Origin: Pseudoscleropodium purum
Taxonomy: Eukaryota > Streptophyta > Bryopsida > Hypnales > Brachytheciaceae
Direction of reading: 5' to 3'
Length of the DNA stretch: 64,000 nucleotides
NCBI GenBank assembly: GCA_963969395.1
Contig: OZ017802.1
Span: forward strand, 4,528,501 to 4,592,500
Shown: piece by piece, positions 12,001-24,126 of the stretch
How positions within the stretch are numbered: position 1 is the first letter of the stretch
Layout of the letters: every line of letters begins with the position of its first letter
Notes under the pieces: generated by a model
The model's database searches: none
Told to the model about the DNA's origin: nothing
The model's input: the letters and a program-made list of their open reading frames with translations, nothing else
Made by a program: the position numbers and the translations under genes

Positions 12001-14391
12001 TAAAAGTCATCTTGCGTCTCTACAAGGCATTCATCAAAGTTGATACAACCAACAAATAACGTAACATACTCTGATGTACTTATGCTGCGGCTGACTTCCC
12101 CGGCTACAGAATTGGATGAAGCTGACCAGCCACCAGTACCTCCATAATGCAAAACTGGCAAGCCCTCAGCCCCCAGAACGCTGTCAAACATGAGGACTAC
12201 CGCTTGCCGCACAGTTGCCACTGCAGTACTGCAAACGAAGCTAAAACTTTAGAAAAAGTGTCCCAACCGAAATCTCACTTCGTCAGACTAAGAGAAAGAT
12301 CGAAATCATGAACCACATACCTGTGGACACTGTCGGAATTACGACTATTTCCAAGAAGTCGCAGACAAAGTCCAAGTATTATTGCCATCTGATCCTGTAG
12401 GCATCAAAAAGAAGTATTAATTAATAGTGAACAGGATTCAGAACAGGACGAGTGTATTGGGCTGCATGCAAGTACATCACATCATTGCATTCAAAGCGGA
12501 AAGGGATAGCCATGCAAAGAAAACAAAAAACCGACATAACTAGAAAAACATCAAACCTAGTGCCATAACGACCAGCATCAGGTAGATGAAGCTAGAGACT
12601 TTAAATCAAATGTTTCCGTACTAAACGACCGCGGTCATTCAACAGAGGAACACAGGACATAAGATACAAGCCTACAAGAGATTACACGGACACGAATTTG
12701 CGAGTATACGCATGCTACATGATTCATTGAACAAGGAAATATTTCCCATCCTTAAAACACAAGGAGTGCATCCCTCATGTTTTCCTTCCCTCTTGGTCAA
12801 GTGCTCAACCTCATTTTTTGGATAAAGTTGCGACTGAAGTATTGTTAACGATAGTTGCAGAGTCTTGAGTTGCACAATCTCTTCGGTCACGTCCGAGCGC
12901 TGCACCAAAGAAAACAGTTACTAGAGATACTTTGACTACTCTTAGTAATAACAGCCAATTCAAACCAATAAAGAAATCGTTAGGAATTGAAATCACTGCA
13001 TCTAAATTTGCTAGAGACCGCAAGAAACTGATCAGTCTGGAGCCCATCTCTTAAGCATTTAAACGCAGGAAGTATTGTGACAAATGATAGTATCAAGGCA
13101 ATGCGAGGAGGCATACGAGATGTAATCTGCAAGGACATTGCACACCTCTTTTAAAGTAGACAAAATAGATGGAAGAACTGATGGCGCAACAGCATTGTGA
13201 GCAATTAATTTGTCTACGCCCGCCAGTCCCATGATGCTCAGCTTATTATTTCTACTTTCACAAGCTAGCAGAAAGGTCTTCAGGATTTCATCGCTCCCCG
13301 CCAATTGGCTTGCATTTGATGCTAAGCGAACCTGCACATGCTGAATCTCCTTTAGCACTATGCTTCAAAACTGAAATTCAATTCTGCGAGAAGGTAACCT
13401 GATATTTAAGAGATATTCTGGCAGCGAGTGAAAATCCATGGATGTAACGGTCAAAAGTGGACCGCACCAAGTAAGATTGTCAAACACGAGTTGCCGAAGA
13501 CTCAATTTATGCGCGCCAAAGCAGTCTTTCAAGTACAAGAACCGACTGGAGAAGTTATCGATCTTCCCCGGGGCAGCGTCAACTTACTACCCGTGCAATT
13601 CTAAGAATTTGGTCTTCATAGCATTTAGAATATGATCCTCTCCCGTTACGACCTTCAAATGATATAACTCGATTGCAAGAGCGAATATCCATAGGCTCAA
13701 GAAATTGCCAATTAACACTATCCTACAGAATATTTGTCTCTTGCTTAAATATTACTAAATATGGTCTTTGAGGCTGCATGTCAATTGTCATCTGATTTCC
13801 GGCTCCTCATTACTGGAGAAGAGGTACATTATCAGCTTCCAATTATTCCCGTAAAGACTTCGTAATCACGATGTGAATAGAATGATAAGCATGAACAACC
13901 TAAGAGACAAAAATAGCTCCTCTGTCACGACAACAATGCCATACTCTAATCCTCGCAAAGATGCTCTTCCTCAGGGAAAAAGAAACAATAAAGTGCAAAT
14001 CGAAAATTCCAACGAATAATTTGACAGTTCCACTTGTATCCATCCAATTCTAAGGTCTCGAATATCACTACATTGCAAAAGAGCAAGCAAACTCAGTAAT
14101 GTCGTGACACGACACGCACATGTATTGAGATGCGATCAAGCCAGAACCAAAACACCAGACCTAAGTTTCACAATTCCGTTTTAAATTGCAATTCTGATGC
14201 CGTAGTGACGTTTTTCTTCATGAGTGAACCGATAACAAAGAACAAGCCCTTCTCTGACATGAAAAATCTAGGGTTTAATATCATGCCTTGAATATGGACC
14301 GATCCGCAGCGTCTTTGACAGCAGGAAACCTGCGGCGAGCTTCGATGGCCAGCAACCGCAGATCGCTTTCCAAAGACGCGATGAGCGCCAT
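1..14391 (-). CDS. MON2: MON2/SEC7-like (Golgi-endosome trafficking, BIG/GBF-related), 3' partial
   Basis: The product is a large ARM/HEAT-type scaffold related to BIG/GBF Arf-GEFs but without a Sec7 catalytic domain. In yeast Mon2p works with Dop1p at the trans-Golgi/endosome; plant homologues are a single conserved family (established knowledge). I joined 38 exons, giving about 1,396 codons, that match remembered plant MON2 from its first residue. The start at 14391 gives MALIASLESDLRLLAIEARR, the usual N-terminus. Other anchors are ICSLLMTSLRT-like, ASEAQAVTLAAEGLLGVIFT, NISLTAIGALWTMADF and SAQKQWDET-like segments. Nearly all junctions are GT-AG with conserved phase. The last exon seen ends at 43 with a donor, so the C-terminus lies beyond the left edge. 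No frame break was found in the exons; one junction near 0.75-0.9 kb is unresolved. Exon coordinates are in the four block entries. Confidence 0.93.
43..2080 (-). other. MON2: MON2 exons 32-38 (last exons visible)
   Basis: Exons: 2080-1995, 1754-1639, 1488-1376, 1023 to about 900, 771-749, 708-627, 500-43. They carry QDEWHGKELGTEGGKAVHML, NTAQKQWDETLVLMLSG, NGSKEVSLAAIASL and, in the last exon, LSPLWLTFIYQILSYLPEG followed by a serine/asparagine-rich linker. The 23-nt exon 771-749 has a clean acceptor and donor and its residues line up with the family, but the 3' end of the exon starting at 1023 does not give a matching phase for it. The junction between about 893 and 771 is therefore unsettled. 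All other joins keep frame. Confidence 0.75.
2252..6551 (-). other. MON2: MON2 exons 20-31 (central HEAT-repeat part)
   Basis: Exons: 6551-6483, 6188-6129, 5734-5660, 5132-4925, 4773-4730, 4509-4177, 3917-3865, 3599-3551, 3441-3383, 3214-3075, 2901-2708, 2380-2252. The 111-codon exon 4509-4177 is the longest in this block. It reads LAEHDNQQVRTAALDALDRA, then a low-conservation linker rich in N, G and E, then ADVRAGALRIILHVLE. Exons 3214-3075 and 2901-2708 are joined across a 173-bp GT-AG intron; reading straight through 3075 meets a stop, so that intron is required. Exon 2380-2252 carries HSAIRTLFQSISSHGHQLS. Confidence 0.87.
6971..10621 (-). other. MON2: MON2 exons 9-19 (HUS-like and central part)
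   Basis: Exons: 10621-10565, 10137-10036, 9629-9549, 9400-9348, 9055-8986, 8731-8668, 8452-8304, 8083-7938, 7662-7605, 7339-7242, 7055-6971. Each has splice signals and the phase of its neighbour. Recognisable conserved strings are HQVCSLLMTSLRT (exon 9), EPAFRRLLLRSVASVTRLY (10), LCVEARMLCLLF (12), VEWTP...TLTDEAV (15), GYQAFTK (17) and ACGVLYAVEP (18). Exon 9 has a weak acceptor (TTGAAG before G) with little pyrimidine tract, supported by protein conservation rather than by the site itself. Confidence 0.87.
7791..7830. repeat. 20-bp tandem duplication in a MON2 intron
   Basis: GACGGAGAGTACATTGTCTC is followed directly by GACGGAGAATACATTGTCTG, a two-copy repeat inside the intron between exons 16 and 17. 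Confidence 0.9.
10754..14391 (-). other. MON2: MON2 exons 1-8 (N-terminal DCB-like part)
   Basis: Exons in transcript order: 14391-14287, 13331-13146, 12899-12810, 12394-12321, 12228-12066, 11593-11513, 11416-11361, 10808-10754. Phases fit at every join. Exon 2 carries EILKTFLLACESRNNKLSIM and exon 3 VTEEIVQLKTLQLSLTILQS, both highly conserved in plant MON2. Exon 1 ends AAG followed by GC rather than GT. Exon 6 is placed after the second possible acceptor because the upstream stretch has in-frame stops; its 5' edge is the least certain in this block. The N-terminal helical repeats correspond to the DCB dimerisation region of the BIG/Mon2 family (family knowledge). Confidence 0.85.
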
Positions 14392-14987
14392 CTCTTAGCG
14401 CTCAAAGTGCGTCTTCGCCCTCCAATACGCTCTCAAATAGCTAGCATCACAAATGCAATCCAAATCCTGATGCGAGCAATTTCTGCCAAGCTCGATTTGA
14501 TCAAACCAATCCCTTCCCTTCCAATCCAACAATCCGCCAAACCTCGCCTTATTACGAATCCAATTTCATGCTCCTCCTCCTCGCCATTTTGACACAACAA
14601 CACAAACTAAACTAGCTTGAAACTAGAAGACATTCTTTCGATCCACTCTGCCAAATGCAACCGGATCAAGCCACTCCACGAACGGATTGAACTCCTTGCC
14701 TTCAGGTTCTCCGGATCCCTTCGCACGAATCCGAGTCCCTGATTACAGTTTAGGTCAAAGCACATTGGATCCACGCATCTACGTGGCCACTCTGAGGTAT
14801 TTTCCAACTCCAAATGAACATTTGGGTTACATTCCATGACCTGCCAATCATGCAACTCTACCACTTTTTTCTTGAATGTACCTCTGAGTTGGTTTTGTAT
14901 AAAGTTTGCAAATTGGCATGCATCTATCTTAACACTTAAAAGACGAGGCCCCCATGACCGAGGTAGTCACCTAAATGTTTGGATTAT
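14392..14987 (-). promoter_or_regulatory. MON2 5' flank and presumed leader/promoter
   Basis: This is the region upstream of the MON2 start codon. It is less AT-rich than the DNA beyond it, with CT-rich stretches. No TATA box or leader intron could be assigned. Short open frames here show no family resemblance. Confidence 0.4.
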
Positions 14988-15470
14988 TGGACAATAGGTG
15001 CATTTTTTTTTTTACAATGAACAATCAAATCATCCATCAATCACTTGTTGGCCTCAATGGCCATTAATCCCTCAACGCCCTTAATTGTTTCTCCATAGAG
15101 CTTGTTGCCAAGTACCAACTTTCAAAATCCCAAATGTAGCGGAAAATTGGGCTCATCATTTGACAATCCACCATTGAAATTCCAAGTACACTACTTTCGG
15201 AACCTCATGATCATTTTTTTTAATCCATTGCATGGATTGAAAGTCTATAATGTTTGATTTGCAGCAAGTACAGTTCTTTGAACATAGTCTTGGACATTGA
15301 GGGATGAAAGGTTTAGCCTTGAAGGACATAGCCTACCATTGCCAAGGTGCAATAGTCACTAAAATTCTCCAATTATTGAACCAATAGGTGCATTCTTTGT
15401 TTCTACAATAAACAATAAAGTCATCCATGATCAGACACTTTTTGTCCTTAACTTCCTTCAAGGGTTAAAA
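14988..15470. repeat. Diverged direct repeat, about 390-bp spacing
   Basis: A block at about 14988-15090 (CAATAGGTGCATT, then an ACAATGAACAAT-like string and CATCCATCA) recurs in degenerate form at about 15378-15465 (CAATAGGTGCATT, ACAATAAACAAT, CATCCATGATC). It looks like an old tandem duplication. No coding content is seen. Confidence 0.55.
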
Positions 15471-18298
15471 AAAAAACATTTATAAATTGCAATTTTGAGT
15501 GATTGTTTTTTCAGCTACCAGGGTGTAAACCTCCAAAAGAAAGCAAAGAACAATAGTCCTTGCTATTAATGCCACTTGGGCAAACCTAGTTGAACCATTT
15601 TAATAAAGATATATAATTCCATCATTCACAATTATCTTGGGATAAATGTTGTTAGGATTTAGCTATTCATTTCTTCCTTTGATTTAATTGATTTTGTATA
15701 TTCCCGTGAGAAATAATAGCTCCATGTAAATCTACATGCCATTTTTGAAAAGGAAGAGTTTTTGATTTGGTTCAAAAATGTTACAAAGGGCATAATAGGT
15801 TTTGACAAATTTTAATAGTAGCCCAACAAATTGAGTCCATTAATTAACTCTAATAGCAAAACTATGAGCCGATTGCATTGAATATAATGAGTGTTTGTTT
15901 CTTGCTAATATCAACTCATCATAAACTGTAACACAAGATTTATATTAGAGACAAGTATATATTTTGATGAATTCAAGTAGAGCTCCAATGATGTCACTGG
16001 TATTAAAGATAAATACATTTTTCTCACAAAATTGTCAATTATCCAAGATTTTTTAGGAATCAAAGTAAAGATGATGCATTTTTTATTCTATATATATTAT
16101 CTTTAATTTTCAATTACCATCATCTTTTGTAATTCTTTCCTTTGTGGTTGTAAATAATGCATTTATTTTTATTATAAATAGTACATTAGACGGCATATGT
16201 CACTCAACCACACTTCTTGAAGTTAAGAACAATTACAATACATTCTCTACAATCAATATGTTACTTCTTCCAACTTTTTTTGTTTTACAACTAGAAACCA
16301 CAAGCACAACTCTAGACATAATGAAGACCTTCTAGTAGTGGTTCCTTTCTTGTCTTCAACATCCTTAATCCCAAATTCTTGTAAAGTTTTGCATACTATA
16401 ATATTAATATACAAGGCAAAAATTTCAATCATTGTATTACAATCTTTAGTAATGCATTTAGATTATCATTGCAAAAAAATTAATAGATGTAATAGCATCA
16501 TCTAAATGATGAGAGTAATTAGTCTTATGATTAAAAATGGAAAGTTGTATGTGATATATGATATATCAAATTCTAGAATATTATTTTGATCCAAATTTTA
16601 GTGAAATGTTCTTTAATTTGAAGTTGTTTTTAAAAAAAAATTGAGTATCCAATAGGTCTAAGTACGAGCAATGACCAATGGAAGACAATGGATGATTCTA
16701 CTTTAAGTGTTCAAAAACTTGTGAGAATGAAGCCATATTTATGTTTTGAACTTTGACAAAAAAAATTCATAATTGTTATAGTTTATATAAGTATCTTAAA
16801 TAGATATACAAACACAATCTTCTATGATGAGTATATAATTGAAGTTGATAAAATACACAACATCAAGGTCAAACTCATGTTTGTCTTAGATCATTTACAA
16901 GAAAGCATAGAACCTTTATAAGTTTTGAACTAGGTTTAGATTCAAAGTTTGAATTAGTTTTGAATAATATGTACTAAAACAATTCATAATTGTACTACTA
17001 CTTGTAAAATAAGATTTTTTTAATGCAATGATAGGAATTATACTCAATATTAAAAGTTTTTAAATATGGTATATAAAATTATCTTAAACTTTCTAAGAAC
17101 ATTGCCACTTCTACCTCATATAGTGGGACAAGACGACAAAGGTAGTTTGAGGTGGTTTCCTTTGCGACCCCATTGTGGAGCTAAAATTCAATTGCTTATA
17201 GTTGAACACAGCAAATATCATCTCTTGTACTTCAACTTCTAATATAGAAGAAAATTTTCATTCAACCTAGTGTTCTCTTGATTTGCCAATAAGTCTATAC
17301 TTTTGCACAAATTTGTATATTATATAGCTTGTAGCAGTGCCAAATGCATGCCCCAAGAGCTTCATCATCCCTTAGCATTGTCCCACATTGCCTAGTTCCC
17401 TACTCTCCAAGTGTACTAGCTACCTAGAGTCTACCATGTAGGCAATTCCATGGGGAGTTGATTGCACTACAATGACAATGCTCTAAATACATAGAGAGAA
17501 GTTATGAATACCCAATTATTTCAAGATTTTTAGGCATGTTGTAAGCCATGTATTCTATCAGGTAAAACAACTTATTTGTCCACTTGCTTTGTAACATCAA
17601 TACAACTAAATGAAGGAGATAATAATCTAAAAAAATAATTTTCTTATATTGAAGAGTCTAAAACAAGGTCCATGTAAGTAGAAAAATGCCTTCTAGATAA
17701 TCATTGTTAGTATTTTTTTTTGTAGATTTTGACAATATAGTGCACCAATAGTCACTCGGTAAGAGCATATGCAATGCACTCTTGGCAAATAGTCCCTATA
17801 TCAGCAAATGGAGGACCATTGCATGAGCCTTGCATAGTGCTAGGTTATTTTGAAAACAAATTGATCCTATAAAAAACTAGCAATCCAAACTTCAAATGAA
17901 CTTTCTACATTATAAAAAGAAGAATAGGCAATTTCATTTAAAATGGTGGTATTTTGGATTCCAAACCGCCATTTGTACAATGGTAGTATTCCGAATGCCA
18001 TTTGTACAAGTGGTTTTTTGGTGTTGTATGCAAGTTTTGAAGAGCAGTTGTGTAGTAGAGCCCACCAATGGAATGTCATTTCAACAAAATACGGCCATTT
18101 TAATGAAATTGCCCATAAGAAGAGGAAAATATTCTACATTAAAAAATGACTTTTCATGCAAACAAGGGGAAGCCAAATTTATTAGCACACATACCAATGC
18201 TTAAAAAAGGTCATATAACAATAATGATTATTCCTACAATGGGCCAACTTTCAGGCACTTCATATTTTGCAAATTTGCTAATATAAGGAAGGATAATG
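15471..18298. other. AT-rich intergenic DNA, no gene seen
   Basis: About 2.8 kb of low-complexity AT-rich sequence with no frame resembling a known protein, no RNA gene and no clear element boundary. A block at about 17360-17410 (TGTCCCACATTGCC) resembles motifs near LTR ends in plants, but no partner was found. Confidence 0.5.
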
Positions 18299-18585
18299 CA
18301 TTAGAAGAGTTTTGGGGGGTCTAGAAGCCTGTTGTGGGCTTGTTCCCTTGCAACTGTTCCCTACAGCGAGGAAAAAGGCCCGCTATCAGAATTTTTTTTT
18401 TTCATAAATTTTTTTAAAAATTTAGTCTCCAAATGCAAAAAATTAATTAATTAATTAATTTTTTCTTTTTGGTCAATGACGTGGTAGGGTCTCGGCTACG
18501 TCAGACCACTGCATCGAACCTGTTTCCTACGTTTGCAGGCTGTGATAACTTGCAGGCATCCAAAGGCCCCAAAAATCTTCTAATG
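18299..18585. mobile_element. MITE-like element, CATTAGAAGA family, copy A
   Basis: A 287-bp element with inverted ends: CATTAGAAGAGTTTTGGGG on the left and the complement of CATTAGAAGATTTTTGGGG on the right. The GC-richer arms enclose an A/T core with a run of ATTA repeats. A related 242-bp copy lies at 45523-45764 in the same orientation. No convincing target-site duplication is visible, so the superfamily is undetermined. No coding capacity. Confidence 0.85.
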
Positions 18586-18663
18586 ATAGGCCTAGGAATA
18601 ATGAGAGAGCTATGTTGATTGTATTGGAGAATGTTTTTTGAAGGTGCCCTTCTAGAAGCTAAT

Positions 18664-21194
18664 GTCCCATTTCTAATCACTTAAGCAATTTTGCATGATT
18701 GGAATGTAGGTTTTTATAGTGCAATTTTTTTTTCTATGTATGGAAATAGAGTTTGGAAGGATTGGATATTTTTTCAAAATTTTATTACACAAAACATAAT
18801 TACAATAAATTTTGTGGTGGAAGATTTTCTTCAACCTATTAATGGTCATATAAACCTCTCATTTCTAACTATATTCTATTTTGCCAATCTTGTATTGAAA
18901 GTTGGTTGCATTGAAGATGCTCTGACTAAATTAAGCTTAATGGGTCTTCTTCATAGGTGGTGGCATTGGATCATGCATAAATTTTGGCTAGTTTGTCTTC
19001 AATCATTATTCCTACCATTCCGGTCATTGATATTGTACTTCTTCTACTGTTGTAGAAGCAAACCCATTTTAGATCACTACCCCCTATTCTTATAATGTAG
19101 ACTTTCCTCTTTTTGATCAACAGGAGATGAAGAATGATTAATTATGGTAGAGTTTACAATGCATTTGTGGCACATTGCAATTGGTTGCAAGACTTTGAAT
19201 ATTGCAACAAGCCCTTGGTCAAGTTTGCAATTATTTTAGACTATGGTCACAAATAGAAAGGTCAAAGAAAATCTTTCACTAAAAAATTCATAATAATTAC
19301 ATTTTGTGTAATAAAATTATGGAAAAATACGCAATCTTTCCAAACTCTATTTTTGTACATGGAAAAAAATCTGCATTAAAAAAATTGCATTCTAAATACA
19401 TATAATTGCTTTTAGTGGTTCAAAATGGGTTGGATAGTTGTAAGAGAGCTGATCCATTTCTAGCCACTTAAGCAATTTCGCATATCTAGAGTGTTGTTTT
19501 CTTGAATGGAGAAATTTTCCCATCTATAGAAATAGAGTTTAGAAGGATTCCAACCTTTTTAAAATTTTATTTCTCAGAATTTTGATTACTATAAGAATTT
19601 TAGTTGAAGATTCTATTCAACATATTCTTGTCATAAAGATCTTCCTATTTCCAACTACAGGTTGGTTGCAAAAATCAACCAAGATTGCAACCAATCGTAA
19701 TTCGCCATGACTACATTAGAAATTGTGCCATAATTAATCTCCTGCTTTCTCATGACGATTAGAAAGAGTGTAGTCTAAAATAGGAGGCTCACAAGTTGAC
19801 CACTTAAGCATTGGAACTAAATTTTGGGCAGGTGAAACTTCTCAAAATATTTTTCAGTAAATTTTCCTTGAAAGACAAGAGGAATTGACATCTTATCCAA
19901 GTTGTTTCATAATTTTTTGGATTATTTCTGATTTAGTTATGAATTTTCAAACAAGAAGTGTCGTAGGTCCCTCTTTATGATCCTAGGTCTTTCATAAAGT
20001 GCTCATTGCAACTTCTAAAAAGAAATGGGAAAAGCAAGGAGATTGATGGACTCTTGCAGTTACGAATAATATTTTTTCTCGATTTTCCAATTACTATGGA
20101 GGTCAATTTAAGAACCACCTCCAATCCATTCCAATGCCATTTACAGGGACAGTCCAAGCCTCCTACCTTATATGGCAGGAATGGGTCCCTGGTCGAAAAT
20201 GGGTTGGCTCCTGTAAGCTTAGTTGTTAGGCACAATTGCATAAGGACTCGTCATCGTCATCATCATCATCGTCTTCAATTTGTACACAAACAAACAAACA
20301 AATATCATTGTTGAGTCAATTGAGTACTTGTGCACATCGTGTTGTCAGAGCTTACATTATAACTTAGGTTCAGTTTGTCTCCATTGGGGATGCTCAATGG
20401 GAAATTTTTGTACTGAAACACAAGCATGTGAACAGTAAAGCTTAAACTTAGGTCCCTCCATTTCCAAGATCTTCGACTTGTGTTGCTCTAATGATGTACT
20501 TAACTTATTTGCCGTTGAGAGAGAGATGACTGTCCTTGAAGATAATACCAATAACTAACTACCTCAGAGAATATCTAATAATAAGACGGTATGCAAAAAT
20601 CTACAAACAGGGCAGGGATCCACTGATTTCGGCGCTTTCGAAATGGAATAAGTTACCATAATGCCAAGTGTAATAGTTCATCACACACATCCACATCTGT
20701 ACTTTTCACAAATCTAAGGGTTTAAGGCAGACAATCCATTTCCAACCACTTAGGGTAGCCAACTCATTTCCAACCACCTAAGCAATTACGCATATTTAGA
20801 GTGTGGGTTTTTTGAATTTGTAATTTTTTCCAAGTAAAGAAATAAAGTTTGGAAGGATTTTTATTTTTTCCCATATTTTATGATACAAAACATAATTATT
20901 ATGAATTTTTAGGTGAAAGATTCTCTTTGACTTGTAATGGTGATATAGACCTTTCTATTTCTGACCATAGGCTGATTGCAAAATTGACCAAGGGTTGGTT
21001 GCAATATTGTGAATCTGGCAGCCAACAGTAATGCGCCACAACTACATTGGGAACTGTAACATAATTAATCACTACTCATCTCTTGTTGATTAGAAAGAGA
21101 ATAGTCTATAGCATGAGAATAGGGGGAGATGGTTGGCTACCTTAGTTCATCACAAATGTCTATATTTATACTTTCTACAAATCTTAGGGCTTAG
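18664..21194. repeat. Cluster of AAGCAATTTCGCATAT-type repeats
   Basis: Several diverged copies of one roughly 350-390-bp repeat. They lie at about 18664-18930 (+), 19120-19440 (inverted), 19450-19800 (+) and 20754-21141 (+). Shared strings include CACTTAAGCAATTT, GAAATAGAGTTTGGAAGGAT and ACATAATTAATCA. The last copy is bounded by inverted GGTAGCCAAC ends. It is flanked by a 50-bp diverged direct repeat (about 20676-20725 and 21146-21194), suggesting a roughly 470-bp tandem duplication. No coding content. Confidence 0.7.
20243..20274. repeat. CAT/CGT trinucleotide microsatellite
   Basis: A short run of imperfect CAT/CGT triplets. No function inferred. Confidence 0.6.
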
Positions 21195-22335
21195 AAAGAG
21201 GGGCTATGTTATGAGTTATACTCCTTTTCTCACTATCCCAAGGAAAAGGTGACAAATTTGCCTTGAAACTTGGACTTGGCATTATGGAAAGTTAGCGGAC
21301 GACTGCAAAACTTTGTTTCATGATTGCATTAACTTACACGTCTTGAAAATTAAAAACCCTTGGATCAACAAGCTTGTCACTTATATGTGAAAATCATCTT
21401 TTTTTCATACAGTACAATTGATTCATTTGTATAAAAAAAAGTTAGAGCATTCACTCATTGGAAAGATCAAACTACTATACAAGACCTCTTTTTTTCATAC
21501 AAAATTCCAAGGATGAACCAATTTGCATCTAGATCTTATTAATAGGAAGATTCTTTGTCGTCCATTGGACATTTTTAGGTAGACACATTGTTACAAGGTT
21601 AATACCATTTCATTTAACAACAAAATTTTCAAGTCTTGTACCAAAACCTAAGGAATAACTTAGACGCACCCACAATAGAAGTGATATAGCATGTGAAGGG
21701 TAGGATTGATAAGTCTCTCCCAAGTTGATTTAAAGTATTTCCAAAAAAACAAAGCTTGACAAATAATGACAATAAAATTGTTTTGCAAGATTTTTTTTCA
21801 TATAATTATTCTTTGGAAGAAACAATTTCCAAAAGTTTGAAGATTAATTTATTTTTAAATTCCACATATTATACTCTACAACTATGGTAGATGTATTCTC
21901 ACTATTTCCTAAAAAGATGAGTACATATCTATGCTTGCCACCCTTGCCAAAAAATTTCGGGATTGTTGATGTTCTTTAAAAAAAAATGAGCCCCCTCTCC
22001 TATGCTGTCCATTTGATTTTCACAAAAAGTAATTATGCTTGAATCCCCGCCATCAATCTTGAACTCAATCCCTCCCAATGTCATTGCTCTAAAAATATAA
22101 GAAAATAAGTTGCTCCGTTGATCTAAACCTCCCAATGCCGTCAGATTTGCGATACGAACACAATTACAGTATGGATAATAAAGACAATTTTGGGTATGGA
22201 TACAATTGATGGATATGAATACAAAAGATGGGTACATGTGTGAATATAGAAGACACCAATATTACAATATCCTATATCGATTGCACATACAATTACAAAG
22301 TTGAAATTACAAATAGGGAGGTTGGTGGACTCTAG
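21195..22335. other. AT-rich intergenic DNA
   Basis: No gene is seen. The stretch at about 22140-22260 contains degenerate GGATA/ATACAA repeats resembling, in reverse, the CATAT-rich blocks near 40.1 and 44.5 kb. Confidence 0.45.
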
Positions 22336-22371
22336 GTTGAGTTTGGGTTTGAGTTTGAGTTTGGGTTTGGA
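22336..22371. repeat. Hexanucleotide GAGTTT/GGGTTT tandem repeat
   Basis: About six imperfect units of GAGTTT or GGGTTT. It resembles degenerate telomere-like sequence but is short and impure. Confidence 0.65.
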
Positions 22372-22404
22372 TAATTAAAAAGGGGGGGATTAAAAAGGTA
22401 TTAA

Positions 22405-23337
22405 ACCCCTAAAGGACCACCATGTGTTTTTTGGTTGTACAAAGTTTTCGGGCAAGTCATTGTGACTAGAAAATTTCATATTTTAGGCTGAAATTTTAGT
22501 AGAAGGTGTGGACAAGGAATATCTTTCATATGCAACAAATTTCATGATGTTTGGAAATAGGAGTCAAAAGTTATATGTTAACATGTTACTTTTTTTTCCG
22601 TAATTGGGCAGTTTGGTCAGATTAAAAAAAAAATTCTTTTTTCAAAAATCAAAATTTGAAATTTGTTTTCTAGACTTACATATACAAGTAAAGCTTTGAA
22701 TCATTCCATTTTAGTCAACAAGTCAAAAATTATGAGGATTTTTTGTTTGCAGGTAGTTATGGATTCCCTACTCTAAAATAAACTTTGAAATCCTTTATCT
22801 TACCTAGTTTTTAATATTTTTGAAATAAAATAAAATCCTAGGATGTAAATTGTTTATTACAACGTTTCAACCATTGGGATTGGCATTTTTCAATTCCATA
22901 TTTAAATTCTTAATAATTTAGTATTTTGAATCATTTTCTACTACTAGACCTACCTTCTTACTATTTTTTTCCTACATGTTGTACTAATCAAAATGATCTA
23001 AAAATTTTCAAACATGTGGAAAACTAGTCTAGGAAAAAGAATCCAAAGAAGTACTATTATTTTGGAGATTTTTTCATAGAAAAGTGAGTTTGTGAAGTGT
23101 AGCTGCCCTCTTTTTCACAAGGCCCAAAAAATGATTTCGGTGAATTTGAATGCTTATATTTTGCAATCCACATGGTGGAAATGTCTCAAATTTTTATCAC
23201 ATGTTTTTGATACTACATACTACAAGATCATACAATTTTGTATGTCAAATTTTTTTTCTTCAAAAATTTAATACTTGTACTAAAAATGACAATTTTTGAG
23301 CGTATTTGATGAAAACATAGTCATGGAATATTAGAGG
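22405..23337 (-). mobile_element. TTAA-flanked MITE, family 1, inverted copy
   Basis: About 0.93 kb, the reverse complement of the copies at 47306, 54471 and 55787. The left edge is TTAA, one extra A, then CCCCTAAAGGACC. The right edge is ATTAGAGG followed by TTAA (23338-23341). The interior shares blocks such as GTAATAAAC/GTTTATTAC and CCAATCCCAATGG-type sequence with those copies. No coding capacity. The boundary structure (TTAA plus C-run/G-run termini) resembles piggyBac-type elements; that assignment is inference. Confidence 0.8.
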
Positions 23338-23535
23338 TTAAATTTGGTATTTGAATGCATAGTGAGGCACTTGTATCCTTTGCTTTACTATATGTTCAAA
23401 ATATAGGTATACTATCATATTACGATGGGATAAGTTATTAAAAGTTGAATACAATGTAAAAAATAAAGAGTTTAACAAGGTCCCAAAAAACTCTCATTCC
23501 TATTGCCTCAAATAATATTTTTAAATAACATTTAA

Positions 23536-24126
23536 CCTTGAAGTACTCGAAGGTCTAATTTCTAAATGATGAACAAATTCATATTCTTGTTCCATTCTCA
23601 TTACTATTTGATGAAGGTCATCCTCATTTGAAGAGATACTTTATCAAGTTCTTGTCCTATCTAATGGTTGGATTTGGTATTACTAGAGTTTATATTTTTC
23701 TAAAATTACAAATGTGAAAGTGTGTCAAGTAGTTGACAAGTCCAAATTGCATTGACTATAAGTCAAAACAGGATTTGCAAAAACAAAGTCATAGATTTAA
23801 AGAATACAAAAATTTCACAAAAATCATCATGTCAAGCAAACCTCACTTCAAATCCATTCCAACAAGTTTTACTCAAAAAGGATAATATTTTTCTTGTATT
23901 TGAATTTAGAAGGAATTTTAAAATTTTCCCTTTTAAAATTTATAAAAGAAAATATTGGTGATAGTTGATTGGTAAATCTAACCGCATAAAGGAAAAATCT
24001 AAAATTCAAAATCTACTACTTTTATTTGTATATCTCAATTCCAAATAGTACTCTGTTAAAAATTAGTACTTTATAGTGATTTTTCCCAAATCATCAATTT
24101 TGGAGAAGGATTTGGACATTTAGGGG
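23536..24126. mobile_element. Probable TTAA-flanked MITE, family 2, degraded
   Basis: The right edge is clear: GGACATTTAGGGG followed by TTAA (24127-24130), which matches the termini of the element at 40441. The left edge is only a degenerate match (TTAA, then CCTTGAAGTACTCGAAGG). No coding capacity. Confidence 0.4.

Noticed and set aside
17360..17410. LTR-like TGTCCCACATTG motif
   Set aside because: No second LTR, primer-binding site or flanking duplication could be found.
18691..19095. 134-codon aromatic-rich open frame
   Set aside because: It lies in a repeat copy found several times in the window with frame-breaking differences; composition reflects T-rich DNA.
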